DNA of 64,000 nt from positions 1 to 64,000 of the forward strand of contig NZ_MEEX01000004.1 of assembly GCF_001724605.1 (NCBI RefSeq). The letters run 5' to 3'. The notes under the pieces are model-generated. The model saw nothing but the letters and a program-made list of their open reading frames with translations. It searched no databases and was not told the DNA's origin. The stretch is from Phenylobacterium sp. SCN 70-31. Lineage in GTDB: Bacteria; Pseudomonadota; Alphaproteobacteria; Caulobacterales; Caulobacteraceae. A program made the position numbers and the translations under genes. Below are positions 58,709 to 64,000 of this stretch, piece by piece. How positions within the stretch are numbered: the first letter of the stretch is position 1; each line of letters starts with the position of its first letter.

Positions 58709-58921
58709 TTAGTGTTTCGGCTGCTGAGGCAGCATCGCCGCAACGGTCTCGGACCACAGCGCCAGAATCTCGGCCTGCTCGGCGTCATCCTCGGCCACGG
58801 TGTCGGCGAAGACCTTCAATAAGCGTGCGAACTCATCGGTCGTGGTGACGCCGGACGCCTGAAGCACACTGGCGACCAAGGCCACCATCTTGCCGTGCGC
58901 GCTGACGAGGTCCCGATCCAT
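58709..58921 (-). CDS. Small hypothetical protein
   Basis: A 70-residue acidic helical protein starting MDRDLVSAHGKMVALVASVL with LKVFADTVAEDDAEQAEIL further on. AGGG lies before ATG 58921; the in-frame start at 58945 adds eight residues. No family is recognised. It is followed upstream by the XRE regulator gene in the same direction, so both may form a small operon. Confidence 0.58.
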   Translation of the reverse strand: MDRDLVSAHGKMVALVASVLQASGVTTTDEFARLLKVFADTVAEDDAEQAEILALWSETVAAMLPQQPKH

Positions 58922-58941
58922 CGCCCTATCCCTTGGGGGGA

Positions 58942-59205
58942 TCAATCGCGGGGACGGCGTCCGCTACGCAGGGGTTGCGGCTTGTCGGCGTCAGGCCCGG
59001 GTTCCGCCAGGAGGGCTGCGACCGGCACGTCGAGCGCCTCGGCCAGGCGGTCGAGCAGGTCGACGGAGGTATTGCCCTGTTCCCGTTCAAGTTCGCTCAC
59101 CCAGGCTCGGTCGACTCCAGCATCAGCCGCCAGCCGCTCCTGTGAGAGCGCCTTGGCGGTGCGTAACGCCCGCAGATTCCAAGCCAGAAGCGCCCGTCCC
59201 TTCAT
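58942..59205 (-). CDS. XRE-family helix-turn-helix regulator
   Basis: An 87-residue regulator consisting of one HTH_3 domain: NLRALRTAKALSQERLAADA, then GVDRAWVSELEREQGNTSVD and LLDRLAEALDVPVAALL. The short basic tail is not conserved. The frame extends to 59283, but ATG 59205 gives the usual start just before the domain. It may control nearby transfer genes. Confidence 0.82.
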   Translation of the reverse strand: MKGRALLAWNLRALRTAKALSQERLAADAGVDRAWVSELEREQGNTSVDLLDRLAEALDVPVAALLAEPGPDADKPQPLRSGRRPRD

Positions 59206-59319
59206 GGAAGAACGGGGACACTTCTGTCGTCGATGAAACCACGGTCTGTAGACTACATAATAGGAATGGCGGCGCGCCCTCAAGCCTACTTCATGATGGC
59301 CGCCAGGACTTTCCCGGCG

Positions 59320-59985
59320 CTAGCGGCTGCGCTGCCGTTCTCTAGAGCGAAGGGAGTCTTGCTGGGCTTGGGGCCGGGCGACTTCGACCGGCTGCACCCG
59401 CGCACCGCGCTCCAGCCAGGACGCCAGCCGCTCGCGCGCGGCTGTCAGAATTCGATCCTGCGCCGGCCGGTCGCCGACCCGCGCCCGCACGACGGCTTCG
59501 ACGATCCGCATGTTGGTGCGTCCGGCAGCGGCATCGCGCGGCTCGCGGTCTGCGCGTTCCGGCCGCGCCTCGGCGGCGCGCGCCGCTTTGCGGGCCAGGG
59601 CCGCCTGGCGGCGTTCAAGCTCCTGGCGGTCGCGCTCGGTCGGCTGGTAGCCCCGCACCTCCAAGCCAAGGGCGCGAGCGGTCAGCCACGCCTCGCGCCG
59701 GAAGTCCTTGTCGCCATGCACCACAACGGCGGTCCACCCCCGGTGCTGGGCGACCGCCGCCATGTCGCGAATGGCGGTGGGGTCGGAGCGGGCGGCTACC
59801 AGACGCCCGCCAAGATCGCGGAAAGCCGCGGCCTGAACACGGGCGTCAGCGTAGAAGCCGAGGCCAGGTCCGCCACGCTCGTCGGTGTAGTAGCGCCGCT
59901 GCAGCAACTCCGGCACGTCGCCTTTGCGGGTCGAGCGCCCGCGGCCTTCGCTGTCGATCTGATTGCGGTTGATCTCATCGGGCAT
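59320..59985 (-). CDS. LPD7-domain protein of conjugative elements
   Basis: A 221-residue protein with the large polyvalent protein-associated domain 7: VPELLQRRYYTDERGGPGLG near residue 24, then FRDLGGRLVAARSDPTAIRD, TAVVVHGDKDFRREAW and LEVRGYQPTERDRQEL. LPD7 is usually fused to relaxases or primases of conjugative elements; here it stands alone. The basic, Ala/Arg-rich C-terminus is helical. It overlaps the TraG gene by 11 bp and is the last gene of the transfer operon in view. Confidence 0.85.
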   Translation of the reverse strand: MPDEINRNQIDSEGRGRSTRKGDVPELLQRRYYTDERGGPGLGFYADARVQAAAFRDLGGRLVAARSDPTAIRDMAAVAQHRGWTAVVVHGDKDFRREAWLTARALGLEVRGYQPTERDRQELERRQAALARKAARAAEARPERADREPRDAAAGRTNMRIVEAVVRARVGDRPAQDRILTAARERLASWLERGARVQPVEVARPQAQQDSLRSRERQRSR

Positions 59986-61843
59986 GGTCGGCGTCCTGTC
60001 GTGTCACGGAAGCGTCGATGAAGCGCTCCATCCAGCCTTCGACCTCGGCGTCGCTCGCGCCTTCCGGCGGCAGGGCTTCCAGCCCCGCCGCTTCCAACGC
60101 GGGGATCACCAGCTCCAGGCTGAGGGCGTCAGGCTGCGGCGCAGCGCCCGCCACTGGCGTGGCCGGGCAGGCCGCCGCCGTCGCAATCATGGGGTGCGCC
60201 ACCACGGTCGGAGGCGCCGCGACCCGCTGCATGAACGCCTTCTCACGCCAGTATTGGATCTTGCGGCCCCGGACCGGCGGCATGCCGGCCCGCAGCAGGA
60301 TGAGCTGGCCCGGATCCATCTGGATCAGTTCCTGCGGCATCATCAATGCGCGGCGCTGATCGGACTCCGTGGTGCTGCGCCGCCCGCCCGATAGCAGCGT
60401 CGGCCGGCTGTGGGACCGGCTCGAATAGGTCCAGAAGCCCAGGCGTTCGGAGAGGTCCTGGGCGACCTTTAGCTCCTTGGGCGCAAAGGCGATCTCGAGA
60501 CCACAGTTGGCCATGATCTCCTCGGCGAGATCGGGACCGTATTCGGCTCGTAGCTGGGCCGGGCTTTGCAGGACCGGGAGCAAACGCAGGCCGTAGCCGG
60601 CCACATAGGAGAAGCCGTGCGCGATGACGGCGGCGTGCCCCAGGCGGGCGAATTCATCCATCACCATGAGCACCTGGACCGCATGCCGGTCTCCGGTCGG
60701 CCGCTCGCGGGTGTTCAGGTCGACCAGTTGCTGCAGCAGCAGATTGTAGAGCGGCGCCACCCGCGCCAGGTTGTCCGGCGAGACGCCGAGGTAGAGTGAC
60801 ATCCGGCGCTCGCGAAGGTCGCGCAGGTCGAAGTCGCTGGCGTCCGTCGCCGCGCAGACCCGTGGGTTCAGCCAAAGGTTCATGCGCGCCGTGATCGTCT
60901 GCTTGATCGAGGCGAAGGTGTTTTCCGAGGCCGAACAGAAGTCCGATAGGGCGCTGACGCAGCCATAGGACAGGGGCTTGCCAGCCGAGGCCCGAGCCTC
61001 AACCTGCGTCGGCAGACGCGTGCGCGGATCGCCATGGGTCAGTTCGCGATAGATGGCGCCGAGGCTGAACGGCAGCTCCGGCGTTTCGGCGACATAGGCA
61101 CCGACGCCGATCAGCCCGGTTCGCGCCGCCTCGGCCCAGAACGGGTCGCCGTGCTGGGGCGGCGGAAACAGCATGACCGCCAGCTTCTGCAACTCGTCGA
61201 GCACCGCGATGGAGTCGGTGCGGTCGATGTGGCCCAGCGGATTGAACCGCGCCGTCCGGCCCTCGGGGTCGAGCGGGTCGAACAGCACCACCTCCTGGCC
61301 GTGGGCGGCGCGGAAGCCGGCGCTGGCCTCCCAGTTCTCACGTTTGACGTCGAGCACCACGACGGAGTCAGGCCAGGTCAGTAGGTTCGGGATCACCACC
61401 CCCACGCCCTTGCCGCTGCGGGTCGGGGCGTGAAGCATGACGTGCTCGGAGCCGCCGAAGATCAGCAGGCGGCCGCCTGCGCGGCCCAAGACGATGCCTT
61501 GGCGGGATCGAAGGCCGGCACCGACCAACTCGGCCTCGCTCGCCCAGCGCGCGGCACCGTGCAGCGGCGGCCGAAGATTTCGGACTACGCCGACAACGAT
61601 GATGCCGGCGCCGCCAAAGGCCGACATCACACCGACGCCGAGCCATTTGCGGACCTGAGGATCGTCGCGGAAGTACCAGAACCAGGCCGGGACCTGGATC
61701 GGGTCAATGTCGGGCGATAGCCGCTTGAGACCTATGAGGGCGATGACCGCCGCGAGCCCGCCCAGCAGGCCGACGGCGGCCGTCGCCAGCGTGCCGAGAT
61801 AGGCGGCCCTAAGCGGCCAGGGCGCGCTTGCGAAGCGGGTCAT
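59975..61843 (-). CDS. traG: VirD4/TraG-type coupling protein
   Basis: A 622-residue inner-membrane ATPase that links the relaxase-DNA complex to the type IV secretion channel. Two N-terminal membrane segments (about 18-38 and 70-88) are followed by Walker A APTRSGKGVGVVIPNLL near residue 140 and Walker B in VLMVMDEFARLGHAAVI. Other conserved parts are VVLDVKRENWEASAGFR and ILLRAGMPPVRGRKIQYW. Length and order are normal for TraG of VirB-type ICEs. Its start overlaps the virB11 end by 35 bp. Confidence 0.94.
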   Translation of the reverse strand: MTRFASAPWPLRAAYLGTLATAAVGLLGGLAAVIALIGLKRLSPDIDPIQVPAWFWYFRDDPQVRKWLGVGVMSAFGGAGIIVVGVVRNLRPPLHGAARWASEAELVGAGLRSRQGIVLGRAGGRLLIFGGSEHVMLHAPTRSGKGVGVVIPNLLTWPDSVVVLDVKRENWEASAGFRAAHGQEVVLFDPLDPEGRTARFNPLGHIDRTDSIAVLDELQKLAVMLFPPPQHGDPFWAEAARTGLIGVGAYVAETPELPFSLGAIYRELTHGDPRTRLPTQVEARASAGKPLSYGCVSALSDFCSASENTFASIKQTITARMNLWLNPRVCAATDASDFDLRDLRERRMSLYLGVSPDNLARVAPLYNLLLQQLVDLNTRERPTGDRHAVQVLMVMDEFARLGHAAVIAHGFSYVAGYGLRLLPVLQSPAQLRAEYGPDLAEEIMANCGLEIAFAPKELKVAQDLSERLGFWTYSSRSHSRPTLLSGGRRSTTESDQRRALMMPQELIQMDPGQLILLRAGMPPVRGRKIQYWREKAFMQRVAAPPTVVAHPMIATAAACPATPVAGAAPQPDALSLELVIPALEAAGLEALPPEGASDAEVEGWMERFIDASVTRQDADHAR

Positions 61844-62810
61844 ACCAGACCTCCGTCATGCGGAAGCGGCCGTCGACGCGGCGCAACTGCACCACGATGT
61901 CGACCAGCATGTGAAGAAGTGAGCGGATGTCGTCGCGGGCCAGGTCACGGCCGCCCTCGGACTCCTTCACCAGCAAGGTGAGTTGCTCGAAGGCCAGGGT
62001 CGCGCTGTCGGCGTGAATGGTGGTGATCGAACCGGGATGGCCGGTGTTGACGTTGCGCAGGTAGAAGAAGGCCGTCCCATCACGGAGCTCCTGCAACAGG
62101 ATGCGGTCCGGCCGCATGCGCAAGGCGCTCTCCAGCAGTTGCTTGGCGCCGACCTTCGCCAGGCCCTGGCCATCCTTGGCGTAGAGCAGGTGGACGGCGT
62201 TGCGATGGGGGACGGTGAGTTCCCGGGCGTCCTCGATGGTCAGCAGCCGTTCGCCATCGGGGATCAACTTCACGAGGCCCTTGGCGAAAGTGGTCTTCCC
62301 CGAACCCGTGGCGCCGGAGATCAGCACGTTGCGCCGGCTCTGTACTGCGAGCCGGAAGAAGTCCGGCCAGTCGCGGGCGTCGCGTAGGGCCAGCAGCCGC
62401 GTTTCGTCCGCTGACAGATCGTTGGTGGCCAGCGCCACGTCATCGAACAGGCCGCCGCGCGCGAAGGCGTCAAGGTCGAGCGTCGCTTCCGAGGGCTTTC
62501 TAAGGGTGAGCGACAGGCGCTCAGCGGCCGGAGGAATGACGATCTGGCAGCGCTCACCCCCCGGCAGCACGGTCGAACATATCGGCGTTTCGGGGGTCAC
62601 GTCCTGGGCGGTGAAAGCCGCGGCGGCCTTGGCCAGGGTCGATAGCCAGGTCTCCGTCAGGTCCGGCGCCGGGCGCCATTCCCATCCGCCTTCGCGCTCG
62701 ATCCCCAGTTCACCAGGACGGTTGACGACCACCTCGGTGACGCCCGCCGGCTCGAGGCAGGCCTGGAGCGGCTTCAGGTAGTGCTGCAGGACGGCGGTGT
62801 CGGGGGTCAT
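61809..62810 (-). CDS. virB11: VirB11 type IV secretion ATPase
   Basis: A 333-residue hexameric secretion ATPase. Walker A is ISGATGSGKTTFAKGL, the Asp box lies in LTIEDARELTVPH, Walker B is DRILLQELRDGTAFF, and the His box is NTGHPGSITTIHADS. The N-terminal domain (1-150) is complete. It powers assembly and substrate transfer in the conjugation channel. It starts 3 bp after the virB10 stop. Confidence 0.95.
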   Translation of the reverse strand: MTPDTAVLQHYLKPLQACLEPAGVTEVVVNRPGELGIEREGGWEWRPAPDLTETWLSTLAKAAAAFTAQDVTPETPICSTVLPGGERCQIVIPPAAERLSLTLRKPSEATLDLDAFARGGLFDDVALATNDLSADETRLLALRDARDWPDFFRLAVQSRRNVLISGATGSGKTTFAKGLVKLIPDGERLLTIEDARELTVPHRNAVHLLYAKDGQGLAKVGAKQLLESALRMRPDRILLQELRDGTAFFYLRNVNTGHPGSITTIHADSATLAFEQLTLLVKESEGGRDLARDDIRSLLHMLVDIVVQLRRVDGRFRMTEVWYDPLRKRALAA

Positions 62811-62813
62811 GTC

Positions 62814-63944
62814 TCACCGCGCCCTCAGTCCGTAGACGCCGGAGAAGTCGAAGTCCTGGGCGACGAAGATGGAGACCTCTGCGCCCTGCGCCTTGCGCAG
62901 GCTTGGCGGGATGTTGATCGAGTTCTGCACGGCGATGCCGGCGGCGTCCGACGGCAGGCGGGTGATGTTCGAGCCATTGTTGGGACCGGCCACGGCGTAG
63001 GCAGCGTCATCGACGATGCTGAGGAGCAGCGCCCCGCCAAACCGATCCCAGAAGTGGGTGTCGATCTCGCCGTCGAAGCCGGCCCGGCCGACCGGATCGG
63101 CGGCCGGCGATGCCAGGGCGATGGCCACCCCGGCGGGCGTTACCGCCCGCGTCCAGAGGACGAACAGTCGCCGCTGACCCTGGCGCAGGCTTGACCGGTA
63201 CTCGCCCAGCACCTTGGTGCCCTTTTCCATCAGGACGACGGCCCCGTTGTCGGACATGACGTCCCGGGGGATGAGGCAAGTGACATAGCCCGGCGTCGTA
63301 GTGTCCATCGCGGTCTGGAGAATGCAGGGGATGTTGGCGCCCGCGACGATCAGAAAGTTGCGGTCGGGCAACCGGGAGGCGCGGGCCTGTCCTATTGCAG
63401 AGCCGCGCCGCAGCTGGTCGAGTTCAGTCGCCTCCCGCGCCGGGGCGCCCTGGGCCGCGATCAGCGCGGGCATTGCCGCCACACCTCCACCACCCCCAGT
63501 TCGCGTGTAGGCCAGGATCGGCGCGCCACGGATGGCGCTGACCTCCGCCTGCCGGCGGCTGGCGGCGTCGGTTGCGGAGGCCATCGCGCCGGACGCCGGC
63601 TGGATCGCAGGAACCTGGCCGCCGGCGTCGGCCGGACCCAGCCCTGGCGCATTGGCGCCTGGCGCGGCCAAGGTCGGCGCTGGGGATTTCACGGCCGGCT
63701 CGAACGGCACGACCTGGCGCGCCGGCTCGTCGCGGCGGGGTTCGGCCTGCGGCTCGTCGTGGCCCCAGGTGGCGGCGACGAAGACGCCGCACCCGGCAAC
63801 AAGCGCGGCCACGACCACGCCTTTGCCAGCCAAGCCGGATCCCAGGCGGCCCGAGATCGGCGAGATGGAGCGTTCGAAGGCAGGAGCCTCCCTGCCTTGC
63901 GAGGGGGAGGAAGCAGCATCGTTCGGCTCGGGGACGTCGGTCAT
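62814..63944 (-). CDS. virB10: VirB10/TrbI channel protein
   Basis: A 376-residue protein spanning both membranes. It has a short cytoplasmic N-terminus, one membrane segment (about 41-61, GVVVAALVAGCGVFVAATWG), a proline/alanine-rich periplasmic stretch (65-170) and the C-terminal VirB10 beta-barrel: NFLIVAGANIPCILQTAMDT, TPGYVTCLIPRDVMSDNG, VVLMEKGTKVLGEY and FWDRFGGALLLSIVDD. The start overlaps the stop of the preceding gene as ATGA. Confidence 0.94.
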   Translation of the reverse strand: MTDVPEPNDAASSPSQGREAPAFERSISPISGRLGSGLAGKGVVVAALVAGCGVFVAATWGHDEPQAEPRRDEPARQVVPFEPAVKSPAPTLAAPGANAPGLGPADAGGQVPAIQPASGAMASATDAASRRQAEVSAIRGAPILAYTRTGGGGGVAAMPALIAAQGAPAREATELDQLRRGSAIGQARASRLPDRNFLIVAGANIPCILQTAMDTTTPGYVTCLIPRDVMSDNGAVVLMEKGTKVLGEYRSSLRQGQRRLFVLWTRAVTPAGVAIALASPAADPVGRAGFDGEIDTHFWDRFGGALLLSIVDDAAYAVAGPNNGSNITRLPSDAAGIAVQNSINIPPSLRKAQGAEVSIFVAQDFDFSGVYGLRAR

Positions 63945-64000
63945 GGCTTGGCCGCTCCCTGGTCGGTGCGCTGGACATCGGACGCCGCTGTGCCGGTCCC
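63941..64000 (-). CDS. C-terminal end of upstream transfer gene, probably virB9 (partial)
   Basis: The last 19 codons of a gene that enters from the right edge end in a TGA overlapping the virB10 start as ATGA. The residues (ending VQRTDQGAAKP) are not diagnostic. In VirB operons virB9 directly precedes virB10, so VirB9 is the likely identity. Confidence 0.55.
   Translation of the reverse strand, partial: GTGTAASDVQRTDQGAAKP

Noticed and set aside
1..64000. CRISPR arrays, intact tRNA or rRNA genes, insertion sequences
   Set aside because: No regularly spaced repeats, no complete tRNA cloverleaf, no rRNA signature sequence and no DDE or serine transposase was found by reading both strands.

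Overview
The window looks like mobile and accessory DNA of a high-GC alphaproteobacterium, most probably of the Caulobacterales/Sphingomonadales type. The evidence is a GcrA-family regulator (27896-28384), VirB/VirD4 conjugation genes, very GC-rich plasmid/ICE backbone genes (toprim protein, ParB-like, strawberry-notch, DUF736, ArdC, LPD7) and a four-gene ubiquitin-like operon of the Bil kind. No rRNA gene, intact tRNA gene, CRISPR array or recognisable insertion sequence was found.

Layout, left to right. (1) 1-3295: C-terminal end of a UvrD-type helicase/PD-(D/E)XK nuclease, then a compact operon encoding a tandem ubiquitin-like protein, an E2-like protein, a JAB/JAMM peptidase and an E1-like ThiF protein, matching the bilABCD anti-phage system. 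(2) 3548-4850: small genes, including an Ala/Ser/Lys repeat protein. (3) 4963-12496: element backbone of toprim protein, large ParB-like protein and a 1415-residue methyltransferase/strawberry-notch helicase. (4) 12739-25887: a catabolic island of twelve co-directional minus-strand genes, divergent from an IclR regulator. It encodes ring-hydroxylating dioxygenase alpha and beta subunits, ferredoxin, SDR dehydrogenase, extradiol dioxygenase, meta-cleavage hydrolase, hydratase, aldolase and acetaldehyde dehydrogenase, an accessory NAD(P)-dependent dehydrogenase, a TonB receptor and an MFS transporter. This is an almost complete route from an aromatic compound to acetyl-CoA plus pyruvate; only the dioxygenase reductase is missing. 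(5) 26101-33945: backbone resumes with two SSB paralogues, GcrA, a DUF2493 protein, a relaxase, several small zinc-ribbon or unknown genes and a YedK-type peptidase. (6) 33964-35116: Fic protein with an operator-like palindrome at its start.

(7) 35398-64000: a second mobile element. It begins with a 3' half of tRNA-Arg(ACG), which is the likely attachment site, and a tyrosine integrase. Next come a parA/RHH partition pair, an AlpA-like regulator, hipBA, and a MobC/relaxase pair. A six-gene DISARM-like operon follows (DrmE-position protein, DrmA, DrmB, DrmC, N6-adenine methyltransferase and a PIN-domain protein). The element continues with ArdC, DUF736, a second large ParB-like protein, a small XRE regulator, LPD7, VirD4/TraG, VirB11, VirB10 and the last codons of a probable VirB9. 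The conjugation operon continues past the right edge.

The most notable points are the DISARM gene set, which combines an unusual methyltransferase type and gene order with a PIN gene in the same transcription unit; the Bil operon; the aromatic island inside a conjugative backbone; and several regulatory signals visible in the DNA (Fic palindrome, hipBA inverted repeat, repeats flanking parA, a run of short hairpins upstream of the second ParB-like gene, and a purine-rich leader shared by several backbone genes).
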